From contig CM071596.1 of NCBI GenBank assembly GCA_036435485.1, positions 10,258,001-10,322,000 on the forward strand: a stretch of 64,000 bases of DNA, written 5' to 3'. Every line of letters starts with the position of its first letter. Position 1 is the first letter of the stretch. The position numbers and the translations under genes were made by a program. Shown piece after piece: positions 11,497 through 21,384 of this stretch. The notes under the pieces were generated by a model. The model was not told the DNA's origin. It made no database searches and worked only from the letters and a program-made list of their open reading frames with translations. This stretch comes from Saposhnikovia divaricata. Its lineage: Eukaryota; Streptophyta; Magnoliopsida; Apiales; Apiaceae.

Positions 11497-11944
11497 CTGC
11501 ATATGAAAAAACAAACTCATAAAATGGGATGATAACAAAGATGTTTTTTTTTTTTGCTAAATAATAACAAAGATGTTTACCTGAAAAAGATTAAAAGAAC
11601 TTGCTTTAATATAAAGATAAATACAAAGAAGTCTCCCGGTTCCCGGTTCCACATTTTACCAACTAGAGTTCTTAAATATATATATCTGTTAAAATATCAT
11701 ATAAGAAACTATGTTTCCAATTAAAAATGCCAAAATATAACACACAAATAAAAGCATTTAATTCAGAAAAGCTTATACAGATGATAAACGATATTATCTT
11801 CTTTTTGGATATTATCTTTGGCAACTGATATTGATACAAGGGGGTCTTGTGGGCTGCAGAACGTTATGTAAAGCCATAAATATTTTAAAGTAATCATATA
11901 GTTTAAAAGAATAAAGCAATCTGCATAAAAGTATACTTTGTCAC

Positions 11945-12645
11945 ATGTGGCCGACTTTCAGCATTCGAATCTGAGGAAACACGAAAACTTTTCATGCTGT
12001 CAACATGCTCAGAAGGTATAAATTCCTAATAACAAGAGTAGAATGAGTTAGTGTCAGTTCAGTGACAACACATTTACAGTAATTAAATTATTGTATGCTA
12101 CACACAGTATGATATTTAGCTATTTTATTGGATATAATAGAGATGTATTGCTTCATTCATATTAGAAAGTAAGTAATTTTGTACAAGGACAATTATACAA
12201 GGAAATGAAAATAATATAGACAACTTCAACAACACAGAACAACTATGCAGATACCTGAAAGAGTATTGTACTGGAAAAATATAATGGTATATGCAATATC
12301 CAATATGCATACAAGACTACAAGACAACAGAAGTATAGATAAAATATACTAACCTTGATATTTTCTTTTTTAGGAAGCAAATTTAGCCTGATGCTGTTTT
12401 TACGGACCGGAAAGACTTCATCCAAACGAGTATCAATGTATCTGGTATTCTTAGATGAGAGGTCAGATTTTCTTATTCCACATACCTCATTGCTTTTCCT
12501 AGGAGACATCCAGGAAAAAAAAATGTCAATTAAGCATCATTTGGATTATGATATAGTATTTATCAAATGCTTACCTCGTAGAGCAAACAGGACCTGGAGA
12601 TTCATCTACAAGTTCGATTATATTCTTTCGTTTTAGCTGCTCTCC
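11945..12645 (-). pseudogene. Captured three-exon fragment of an unidentified gene
   Basis: Three minus-strand exons join in frame through good splice sites: 12645-12575, 12498-12354 (donor GTTAGT) and from 12025 downward (acceptor TTATTAG). The joined translation starts GEQLKRKNIIELVDESPGP and continues with RKSDLSSKNTRYIDTRLDEV and EFIPSEHVDSMKSFRVSSDS. It is hydrophilic, serine- and charge-rich, without a domain I recognise; a nuclear protein is only a guess. Conservation of reading frame and splice sites argues that this is real coding sequence caught by CACTA 1 rather than chance. It lies upstream of the bZIP exons in the same orientation, but whether they come from one gene is not shown. 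Confidence 0.5.
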
Positions 12646-12965
12646 CTGCCAATCGCCATGAAACTAAAATTACTATAGATTCTCGTTACCATGAAACTGA
12701 AAATATCAAATTATCAATCATTCAACGCCCTGGAATATATCCAATAGCTTGGAGATAATTACATAACCTGAAGTGCTTATATCATAATAGCATAAACATG
12801 AAACATGCAAGTATGTTACTCACACCATTTTTATCCTTCTGTTGTTCTCTGTTTCCTGCAACTGCAGTGTACTGTTTGCACATAAAAGTACCTGGATATA
12901 GGTTTGTAGTTCTAATTTTTGATTGGTATTTGGTAGTACTAATATATTGATTATTATTGTATAAG

Positions 12966-14057
12966 GTGGAACAAAATCTTCATTATATTTAAGTGAAGAA
13001 GAATGGAACAATGTGGTGAGGACCAACTTAACGGGATCATGGTTGGTGTCTAAGTATGTTGGATTACGCATGGTTGAAGCAGTTCAAGAGGGATGCATCA
13101 TTAACATTTCTTCTTCAGCCGGTACAGTTAGAACCATAGCACATGGAGCAAGTGCCTATGGTTCCTCCAAAACAGGATTAAATAAGTTGACTAAGGTACG
13201 TCGTAGATTTTAAATCATCTGACTTGGAATTTACTGTATTATGAACAGCCAATTATGGAATAAAGAATTCCATTTCACACCTCAAAATTCACATAGAAGA
13301 ACATTGCATCTACATATATAGTTCACTACGTATGTATAAACAAGTTGCACAGTATCAATAACTGTCATGCTTTCATGATTGATGTGTAATTAAAAGGCTT
13401 TGCATCGATAAAGAAGAACGTTGCATTCACATAGTTTTTTTTATATATAATACAAATGAGTAGCACTAAACATAGAAGAAGGTTACACTTGCAGCATTTG
13501 GGGTATTTAGAAAGGATTTGCATGGGCAGAGAAGAGCATTGCAATAGATTAGTGTATGCTAGTTGAATTGATATATATAGAATGTTGCGCTTAGATAGTT
13601 CATGTGTATAACAGCAGCAAGTTGCATTGTAGAAAATTTTTTGTTGGTCTTGCATAACAGAACACGTTTTCATAGGGTTTCTAGATTTGTCAAAGACACA
13701 ATTGCATATTTATTATTACTAATAATTGGTGTTTTTTCAATCATTTTATTTCTAACATTTGATTTGGTATATAAACAGTGTATGGCAGTAGAACTGGGGA
13801 AGCATAATATCAGAGTAAATTCGATATCCCCTGATCTTTTCCTATCTCAAATAACTGAGAGTCTGATGAAACAAGAGTGGCTTAAGAATGTAGCTGCAAG
13901 AACAATTCCACTAAAGGCTTTTCTGACATCTGATCCAACACTGACATCGCTGGTTCGCTACTTAATTCATGACTCTTCGAAGTATGTTGCAGGCAACATT
14001 TTTATAGTTGATGCTGGAACTACTATCCCTGCTCTTCCAATATTTTCTTCCCTGTAA
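12966..14057 (+). pseudogene. Captured 3' exons of a short-chain dehydrogenase/reductase
   Basis: Two plus-strand exons, 12966-13195 (donor GTACGT) and 13779-14057 (acceptor ACAG, own stop codon), encode the C-terminal half of a classical SDR. Visible features are NLTGSW (catalytic Asn region), INISSSAG (catalytic Ser strand), the active-site Y-x3-K as AYGSSKTGLNKLTK, and the RVNSISPD and GNIFIVDAG segments. It resembles plant 3-oxoacyl-ACP-reductase-like SDRs. The N-terminal Rossmann half with the glycine-rich TGxxxGIG cofactor motif is missing, so the fragment cannot bind NAD(P). It is opposite in orientation to the flanking captured genes. Confidence 0.88.
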
Positions 14058-14190
14058 ACTTTCATAAATTATAAAGATTTTGATTAAGAGTGTCCGTGGA
14101 TGCATGTGTATGATAGTATAAGGATTAGAGTAAAAGTTCCTACTAGCATTGTGAAAAGAAGAAGATTATGCATGTGAACTATGTAATTAC

Positions 14191-14340
14191 CCTTAGTTTG
14201 TGAGAAACTCCTTTCATTGGCTTTCCATGGTGCAAATAATAGTGTGTCAAGTCGTAGGCGACGTATCCAACCAAGAAGCCCCCGAACAAAGCAGGAGCGA
14301 TGGGCGGAGGTGTGAATGGTCTAAACAGCAAGTTCCAGAA
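14191..14340 (-). pseudogene. Captured downstream exon of fatty acid 2-hydroxylase
   Basis: The minus-strand exon starts after a TTTTAG acceptor and encodes FWNLLFRPFTPPPIAPALFGG, a membrane-type stretch, then DLTHYYLHHGKPMK with the H-Y-Y-L-H-H histidine box. It ends at a GTAATT donor. The next exon, carrying the final N-H-H-F histidine motif, is not in the element, so iron coordination would be incomplete. It is the continuation of 28492-28872, separated by the Sirevirus insertion. Confidence 0.88.
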
Positions 14341-14464
14341 CTAAAACAGCACATCATGGCAGGTCAGAATTAGTCAAGAAAATTGCTTCATTGTTTTTGC
14401 AACAATTTGCAATCAATGTGTTATGTCTTACGTGAAGTAATGATATAAGCATTTTAAATCTTTT

Positions 14465-15614
14465 TGTTGAGTATTGAATACAGTAAAAGAATACAGAGGG
14501 GGGGGGTGAATGGATTCTTGAGTTTTTCTTCGGTTTTGAATCTTTGCAGCAAGATAAGTGATGAGTGTGTGAGATATGAAGATGCGGATAATTAAACACA
14601 AACACAACACAATATCACTTTAATCTAATATTTTATTAGATTAAGATGTTGCTACAATCTGTGAATACAAATGATAGTATTCTCAGCTTCGTTTTTCTCA
14701 GAGAGATATTTTCTGGATATATTTGAGAAACTTCAAAACCTTTTTAGCTAAGGAAGTGAGGCTGTATCCTTATAGACATGGATACACCCCCTTGCTACAA
14801 ATGAGGTAGGTAAAAAACAAAAGCACTTTCCAGTCTGTCTATCTCATTTTAGTAAGAGTCCAAACGGCTACAGATTTGACTTTGAAAAGCCTGTTTAGAT
14901 CCACTTCTTCAGCTCCTTGTCCCTTGTCTTATCTCTCCAAGCTTCTTTGTAGGCTTTCCAGCATGCTTTATAGGACAGAGTCAAATAAAGTATCCTGGCT
15001 TGTTGCAGGTTTCTGACTTGTACAATTCTTCAGTATTTTGTCCTCAAGAATGTATTCGAGAAGTGACTAAGTAAGTGATTCGAGAACTGGAGTTGACTTG
15101 ATCGATAACTCTGAGTTCTCGAATAGTGTTATCTTGACATATCGAATCACTTCTCGAATAGCTCTTTTCTCTGGGACTCCTTGAGATATCGAATAGAGCA
15201 TTTTGACATATCGAATCCCTGAGATATCGAATAGTGTATTCAGAGATATCGAATAGTGTCTTCTGAGATATCGAACTCCAGACTTCTCGAATGCTAGACT
15301 TCTCGAATAGACAAATGTACTTCTCGAATTGGTACTTAGGCAAATTCTTCATTTCTTCAAATCCCAACTGTGATTATTTGACAGTCTTCATTTCCTTGCT
15401 TGAGGCATGAACCTTAGAACTTCTTTCAAGCTTTATTCTTGACTTAGTAGGTACAGTTACACAGATAGAATTTGATGCCTATTACATAGTACAAACAAGT
15501 AGAAACTCTACAACTAGAGGTTCCCTCAGTTAAGAGGTCATGTAGGTAATGCATAGCATTACACATACTTAGGCTTGTTATTAGATGTATTCAGGCATGC
15601 CTCTGTGACTAACA
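14465..15614 (-). repeat. 3' LTR of the Sirevirus element (left copy)
   Basis: 1150 bp, same length as the right copy at a constant offset of 12,704, and no mismatch noticed on reading. It includes a cluster of about 13 CGAATAG-type motifs at 15053-15330. An open frame at 15044-15367 is only a read-through of these repeats. Confidence 0.95.
15053..15330. promoter_or_regulatory. Clustered TTCTCGAA / ATATCGAATAG motifs in the LTR
   Basis: Thirteen or so copies of a degenerate motif with core TATTCGA, followed by GAAGT, GAACT or TATCTC, in both orientations. Many contain TTCnnGAA (TTCTCGAA or TTCGAGAA), which has the shape of a paired heat-shock-element half-site. The same cluster occurs in the other LTR (27757-28034) and the motif recurs at 20734-21125. 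A transcriptional role is inference. Confidence 0.5.
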
Positions 15615-15627
15615 ATCTCCCCCAAAT
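15615..15627 (-). other. Polypurine tract of the Sirevirus element
   Basis: On the minus strand the sequence AATTTGGGGGAGAT abuts the 3' LTR start. It serves as primer for second-strand DNA synthesis in LTR elements. Confidence 0.85.
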
Positions 15628-15773
15628 TGTGAGTAAGACCCTTAGTCACAATTTCATGTCTGATAACAAGCCTATCATACATAAAGATAAAACTTGACAG
15701 TACAGGTATGAATTTCCATCAGCAATTTGGATAGTACTACAGAGTGAGTAATCTTACAGCCTATGATGAAGAA

Positions 15774-18700
15774 CTAGCCATTGTCTTTTGATTCCCTTTC
15801 CATAGCTTTGGCTTGAAATTCATCATATTCTTTCTCTCTTCTTTCTTTCTCCTTCCTTGTATTCTCATCCATAGCTTTTATTATTTCTGCCATAGCATCC
15901 AATTCTTCAAGCAAAATTGAGTCTTTGAAATCTTCAAGTACTGGTTCCAGAATATTTGCAGGATAGTGGTTGAGTAGATTCATTCTGATGTTGACTTGAT
16001 TTCCATTCCTCCTCCTATACTTTACCATGTAGGGGTTGAACTGAACTCTACACAAACCCTTTTTCCTCAGCTTTTCTGCTTCACTTTCCAGTCTCTCAAT
16101 TTCTTTCTCCCTTGCCAGCCATTTCTCAAAACACTCTTTTCTGACTTTTTCTTCATGATCTCTCTTCATTTTCACAAAATCAATTAGCTCCAGTTTCCAT
16201 ACTCTCTCCACTTTATCTTCTGAGCTCAACAGTGCAATGATTCTCTCTATGTCATATAGCTTGCCCCAGTGTTGACATCCTCCTTGTTTGAATTTCTCCT
16301 CCCTTCCATCCGAATATTTAATCTCAAGGCAATTATCAACAATGGCAACATGATAGATTCTTTGAGCTTGCAAAAATTGCAGTTGGTCTACATCATAATC
16401 TTCATCTAGTGGTTGGAGTTTTAGGCCTGGATAGATTGTCAGGGTTTTTGATATGGTTGGCTTTGATTTCCTTGCAGCTTGCTTGAACTTGATTCTTTTT
16501 ACATGATTACTTGGCAGCAGTATGTGACCTTTGTTTGTAGACCATTGTAGTATTCCATTAGCAGTTTGCTTTTTGAAACATACAGATGGTTTCTTGACTT
16601 GAATCTTCTTCTCTTCTTGAGGTGGCAAGACAGTTGCAGAAGCCATAGATGCAAATTTTGAAAGGTCACTACTGGCAGCATTCACCCTAGACTTAGAGTC
16701 TTGTGTTGTGGTGAGGTTACTGTCAGCAATGCCTGAGGCTTGCTGTCTTCCACTTTTCCTCTCAGAGCCTTTACCTTGATCATCATCATTCTTCCTCTTC
16801 TCATCATCCTTCTTCTTCTTCTTGTCTTCATCACCCTTATTACTCCTGTGATGTCTTCTCCTTCCATCACTTTTATCTTCATCCTTGTCTTGATCTTTGC
16901 TTGGGTTGAACTTAGCAGTCTCAGATACAATGCCAGTTGCAATATATGACCTGAGATAAGATATAGCTTCTAATTCTTCTGCTGTTCTTGATCCCTTCTT
17001 CTTGATCAGTCTCTCAATGATGGCTATGATGAGATTTTTATTTTGAGGAGTTAGATGCTTAGGAATGACCAGCTGCTTGATATCTTCAATTCTTGTTCCA
17101 GCCTGGTAGATAATAGTTCTAGGATCTGTGAAAACTTCAGGTAGCCTTGAAGGTTGACCATTCCTCAATTCATCATGAAGACTCTTGTTGTTCTCATTTC
17201 CCTTCTCAATTAGTCCAAGGAGCACATTCACTTCTGAGTGCTTTAGACTCTGTAGAGTATTGATGGTTAAGTGCCATATCTTGTTCTTTCCTACCATCAA
17301 TATCTCCTTGAGCCATAGATCATTAAGCCTCCTTGGTACTACAGTGAGACAGTCAATCTGACTCTTCAAACTCTCATGATATAGCAGAGCATCACCAGCC
17401 TGTTCTCTAGAGACTTTCAGAAGCTCCAAGAATGCATCATCATGATAGACATTTGAGTTTGCAATTTCTTGTAGCTTGGCCTCAGTGACCACCTTCACTT
17501 CTACTGGCTTGGCACTCTTAGATATTGAGATTTGAGGCTTGTCAGATGGCATACTCCCTGCAACCACTGTGGTTGTAATAGACTGCCTTTGACCATCAGG
17601 AGTAGTGATGTGCACAGTTGGTAGAGTGACAACTGGCAGAGAAGTGGGAGGCACATCAACTTTGTCCTTTCCTTTTCCAGGCACATGAGTAGTAGATTTC
17701 AAAGTTCTGTGATGGCCACCCTCAGTGATCTTGATGCCCTTTTCTAGTGATCTCTCCCCCTTTGGATTTGAGTTCTTTGATATCCTCTTCTCCCCCTTAG
17801 GCTTGTTGACAGACACAGGGACTGTAGGATGCACCTTTGGAGTTGAAGATTCATCAGGTAGGGGAAGACCCATGTGCTTCATCATTGCAGACAACATTGA
17901 TTGTTGATGCAGAAAGACATCAGCTGTGGTGGTGGCTTGAGTGTTCAACTGCTCAGTCAGAGTTGTCACAGTGTCTGTAAGATGAGCATTGGACTTGTGG
18001 AGAGAGACTACCTCCTTTTCAAGAGTATCCACTTTAGTGAAGAGTTCATTGGCCTTAAAACCAGATAGGGATTGATCCTTCAGTCTCTGCACTTCGAACC
18101 TTGACATCTCATGCACAGGAACCTCAGTGACCAGCTTGTCTCCATATTGATTTGCAAAGAGGGTCCTGAGCATGGCATTGGCATCAGTTGTCTGATCTGA
18201 TAAGGATTGAAATTTGTGTCCCAGACCTGTGACAGCATCCTTGAGAATAGCTAAACCATTGTCCATCCTGGTGCAAGTAGCATTGCAGGTTCGAATGTCC
18301 TTGAGCACAGTCTCCAATTGAGGGAATTTAGCATCAAAAGTCCTCTTGATCTCATGCACCTCCTTGGTTGTAGCTGAACACACTTCATTAATTTCTGTCT
18401 TTAAGCCTTTACCAAGATAGTGTGCAGCCTTGAGAATGCCTTTATAGCTGTCATTCACTGCTTCAAACACATCAGTAGGGTTGAGAGATTTGGCATTGGA
18501 CCCTAGTGAAGTGATGTACTCTTCTCTGAGATACTGGAGACCTTCTGAGAGAGGGATTGAATTGGTTCCTTGCAGCCAAGCATCGATATTCCCATCTCTC
18601 TCAGTTTCATCTATGATTTTCTCCTTCTGTAGCTCTACATCCTCTTTGTGACATAGGAGAATAGCTTCATAGTCTGGATTGGGCATGTTTGCAGTGAGAA

Positions 18701-20552
18701 GGTGCTGAGCAATTTTTGTGAACTCAGGGATCTGATCCACAACTAAGCTTTGAAGTGCTTCAACCGTCAATTGTGGTGGAACAGACCCTGATCCTGAAGC
18801 ACTGTCATGTTGCACAGGCTTCAGCCATTGAGACAAAAAGTTAGAGCTAGAGCTAGGCTTGCTAGGCTCCTCAGTTACAGATGCAACTTCTGCAACCGGA
18901 TGAACAGACTCTACTACTGTTGTCTCCACAGAAGTGGGATGAGTTACAACAGTAGTTGACACAGGCACAGAGTCTCTAGTAAGAACTAGTGAATCCTCTG
19001 TGTTTGTGATGGTGTCATTAGGATATGCCCCAGCATGCATTCCCTGACCATCCAAATGTGGTACCTGGGTGGTGAGCAAGGTGTCATGCACCAAGTCACT
19101 TGAATTCATTGGCTCATCAAAGGAAAAGAATTCTTGATGATCAATGCCTTGCTCCTCAATTGCTTGAGTTGCAGGCTTCAAAGAAATATGAATGGTAGAT
19201 TCTGAAAGAGAAGTGTGTTGTAGACAAGATTTTGGCAACTCCCCCTGAGAAATAGAGGGAGTTTCAGTTATGATGTGCTCTCCACTCAGTGTTGTGCCAG
19301 CCTTATCACTCCCTTGTGCTGACTCTTTACAGATAGGTGCATTGGGGAGGATGCTTGATTCTATAGATGCATCCTGTTGAGAGGATACATCTAGTGAGCT
19401 GTGTGCCCCTGATTTTACAACTTCAGCCATTTGAGTGACTGAAGAGGTGGTTTTAGACTTCTTCTTCTTCTTTAGGCTTATGATAGGTAACTCAGGTTTC
19501 TCACTTTCTAACCCTAGTTCTACAGCCAAGGCTGCTTCAGTTAAGATTTCTAAAGGTTCAGAAGCAACCTGTTTTCTCTTCTTTTTACTAACATCACCCT
19601 TTTGAGAGGATGATGCAGTTGGCTCTTTGCTGGATAGAGTGTTTGGCTGGGGGGGTTGGTTAGCAGGCCTTGGGTTAGCACTTTGTTCTCCTTGCTTAGG
19701 CTGTGCTAACTGAGATTTAGAATCAAATATTGGCATGTTGTGGGGGTAAGACCTAAACAAACCCTCCATGTGGGGAGTTATGCTAAGTCTTACATCCACA
19801 TCATTCCTAGTCTCCAAATTACCAAAAATGAGTTTGGTCATGGACCTAGGATAGCCTATTTTACTCTTATCTACTCCAGGCAATTCAATCAAAGAAGCAT
19901 TTTTAAAGTTAAGCACTGATTGAATAAAGCGAGGAAAGAAAATCTCATTACCTCTCTTGGCTGTGGTCTGACCAAGTCTCCCATAGAGTTCCTGTAGGAT
20001 GAGAAGTCCAACATCTATCTTTCTCCCATGAGCCAAGGCATAGGCAAGCTGCTGCACGGGTGTACTAATCTGATCAAAGCTTGACTTCCGTGCAGTGAAT
20101 ACATGAAGGAGTGTAGCAAATACAAAGCTCCATTCTTTCCTTAAGAACTTCCTATTCAACTTTCCCAGCTTGATAGTATCAGAGTAGTTGATGAAGTCAA
20201 AGAATTCTTCCAACTCATCATTGGAGGCCAGAGCATCATACGTCTCTTGCTGCATATCCAAGGCTTGATTCATGTCTGCAGTGGTGATAGTGATATCCTC
20301 TCCTTGAATCTTGCAGTGAACAATATAAGAAGTGATAGCGTTCTCAAGAGCGATGACCTCCACAGTAGCAGTCCTCCAGAATTGTTCCAATAGATCTATG
20401 TACAGAGTTGGGTTAGCTGAGAGCGCACTCTTGATGTATGATTCAGACAACCATCGAACAAAGCACTTGAAATTGGCATTCGGTGCTTCCACATCACTGG
20501 TGATTGCGATGAAATTAGTTTGGAATGATATGGTGAGTTTAGGGTTTGCCAT
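15774..20552 (-). CDS. Sirevirus third ORF, 1592 residues, so-called env-like position
   Basis: An uninterrupted frame between pol and the 3' LTR, where SIRE-type elements carry an additional ORF of unproven function. The N-terminal 230 or so residues look folded (helical, with FVRWLSESYIKSAL and SFVFATLLHVFTARKSSFD). Residues about 290-620 are Ser/Thr/Pro-rich low complexity. About 690-900 contains long heptad-rich coiled-coil helices (for example LEKEVVSLHKSNAHL). About 1240-1310 is extremely Lys/Asp/Arg-rich. The last 200 residues are again ordered, with a charged helix near EKEIERLESEAEKLRKK. I see no signal peptide, no hydrophobic fusion or anchor segment and no glycoprotein-like cysteine pattern, so the env label is not supported. 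The start Met is the first in the frame, 833 bp after pol. Translation would need a subgenomic or spliced RNA or internal initiation. Confidence 0.85.
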   Translation of the reverse strand: MANPKLTISFQTNFIAITSDVEAPNANFKCFVRWLSESYIKSALSANPTLYIDLLEQFWRTATVEVIALENAITSYIVHCKIQGEDITITTADMNQALDMQQETYDALASNDELEEFFDFINYSDTIKLGKLNRKFLRKEWSFVFATLLHVFTARKSSFDQISTPVQQLAYALAHGRKIDVGLLILQELYGRLGQTTAKRGNEIFFPRFIQSVLNFKNASLIELPGVDKSKIGYPRSMTKLIFGNLETRNDVDVRLSITPHMEGLFRSYPHNMPIFDSKSQLAQPKQGEQSANPRPANQPPQPNTLSSKEPTASSSQKGDVSKKKRKQVASEPLEILTEAALAVELGLESEKPELPIISLKKKKKSKTTSSVTQMAEVVKSGAHSSLDVSSQQDASIESSILPNAPICKESAQGSDKAGTTLSGEHIITETPSISQGELPKSCLQHTSLSESTIHISLKPATQAIEEQGIDHQEFFSFDEPMNSSDLVHDTLLTTQVPHLDGQGMHAGAYPNDTITNTEDSLVLTRDSVPVSTTVVTHPTSVETTVVESVHPVAEVASVTEEPSKPSSSSNFLSQWLKPVQHDSASGSGSVPPQLTVEALQSLVVDQIPEFTKIAQHLLTANMPNPDYEAILLCHKEDVELQKEKIIDETERDGNIDAWLQGTNSIPLSEGLQYLREEYITSLGSNAKSLNPTDVFEAVNDSYKGILKAAHYLGKGLKTEINEVCSATTKEVHEIKRTFDAKFPQLETVLKDIRTCNATCTRMDNGLAILKDAVTGLGHKFQSLSDQTTDANAMLRTLFANQYGDKLVTEVPVHEMSRFEVQRLKDQSLSGFKANELFTKVDTLEKEVVSLHKSNAHLTDTVTTLTEQLNTQATTTADVFLHQQSMLSAMMKHMGLPLPDESSTPKVHPTVPVSVNKPKGEKRISKNSNPKGERSLEKGIKITEGGHHRTLKSTTHVPGKGKDKVDVPPTSLPVVTLPTVHITTPDGQRQSITTTVVAGSMPSDKPQISISKSAKPVEVKVVTEAKLQEIANSNVYHDDAFLELLKVSREQAGDALLYHESLKSQIDCLTVVPRRLNDLWLKEILMVGKNKIWHLTINTLQSLKHSEVNVLLGLIEKGNENNKSLHDELRNGQPSRLPEVFTDPRTIIYQAGTRIEDIKQLVIPKHLTPQNKNLIIAIIERLIKKKGSRTAEELEAISYLRSYIATGIVSETAKFNPSKDQDKDEDKSDGRRRHHRSNKGDEDKKKKKDDEKRKNDDDQGKGSERKSGRQQASGIADSNLTTTQDSKSRVNAASSDLSKFASMASATVLPPQEEKKIQVKKPSVCFKKQTANGILQWSTNKGHILLPSNHVKRIKFKQAARKSKPTISKTLTIYPGLKLQPLDEDYDVDQLQFLQAQRIYHVAIVDNCLEIKYSDGREEKFKQGGCQHWGKLYDIERIIALLSSEDKVERVWKLELIDFVKMKRDHEEKVRKECFEKWLAREKEIERLESEAEKLRKKGLCRVQFNPYMVKYRRRNGNQVNIRMNLLNHYPANILEPVLEDFKDSILLEELDAMAEIIKAMDENTRKEKERREKEYDEFQAKAMERESKDNG

Positions 20553-20733
20553 TTGGGTAGAGAAGAAAAGAGAATTAGGATTGAAGAAGAAATTCGCAGT
20601 TAGGGTTTTTCAGAGGTTTCAGGAGTTGAGGTGCTTGAGAAATCGAACGAAAAGAATTGAATAGTTGTGAAGTTGAATGTATATGTATGAATGTCTTGAG
20701 TTGTCGATAGATAAGTGTTCTGTAGCGACAAGT

Positions 20734-21125
20734 CATTCGAGAAGTATGAAACAACTATTCGAGAAGTCAAGAAAGGCTTATTCGATATCTCAGACAGTTT
20801 TTAACTCACAGCTGGCAGTGATTTAACTCAGAAGAAAATTCAAAGTTAAGAATATTATGAGTGAAATGAAGTTTTGAATATAAATCCAAAAAGCGATTAA
20901 GTGTCAGCGAAAAATCAGCCTTTTCAAATGATTCGATAACTCAAATGCAGTATTCGAGAACTCTATCATTAGAGAACTAAAATACTCTATTCGAGAACTC
21001 AAAGTGTGCTATTCGATTTCTCTAAGAGACACTATTCGAGAACTCAAGAGGGTTCTAGATAGGCCTATTCGAGAACTCGAGCCAAGACATAACAATGAAC
21101 CATTCGAGAAGTCTGACTTATCGAA
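20734..21125. repeat. ATTCGAGAACTC motif array between pol and the third ORF
   Basis: About ten copies of ATTCGAGAA(C/G)TC or the variants ATTCGATATCTC and ATTCGATTTCTC at irregular 20-60 bp spacing, mostly in one orientation. It is the same motif that crowds the LTRs. It lies in the untranslated stretch just upstream (minus strand) of the third ORF. Confidence 0.85.
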
Positions 21126-21384
21126 CTATACTTTTCACTCATAAAATTCAATTTTCACTATCTTTTAAAATTTACCAGAAATATTCACTGAAGAATATTC
21201 TACTAAATTAAATAGTGATTTTCTCAAAATTTCACAGAAATTTCAAGCTAAAGATGTATGATTTTCAACATGTGCAGCATTGGAATATTTATAGATCATA
21301 CTCCAGCCAATACTTACTTTAAAAATATTGAGCATTTGATAAGGTAAGTATTTACTGCTGCAACAATCTAGTTGATATACTCAC

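Noticed and set aside
13365..13673. Minus-strand 102-codon frame between the two SDR exons
   Set aside because: It lies in the intron of the captured SDR gene, opposite to its exons, and lacks protein-like features.
15044..15367. 107-codon frame in the Sirevirus LTR, identical at 27748-28071
   Set aside because: It is a translation through the repeated CGAATAG-type motifs of the LTR. Identical copies simply reflect the two LTRs, with no sign of a protein.
15774..20552. Calling the third ORF an envelope gene or a host gene
   Set aside because: No membrane segment or signal peptide supports an envelope. Its position between pol and the 3' LTR inside a complete element argues against a captured host gene.
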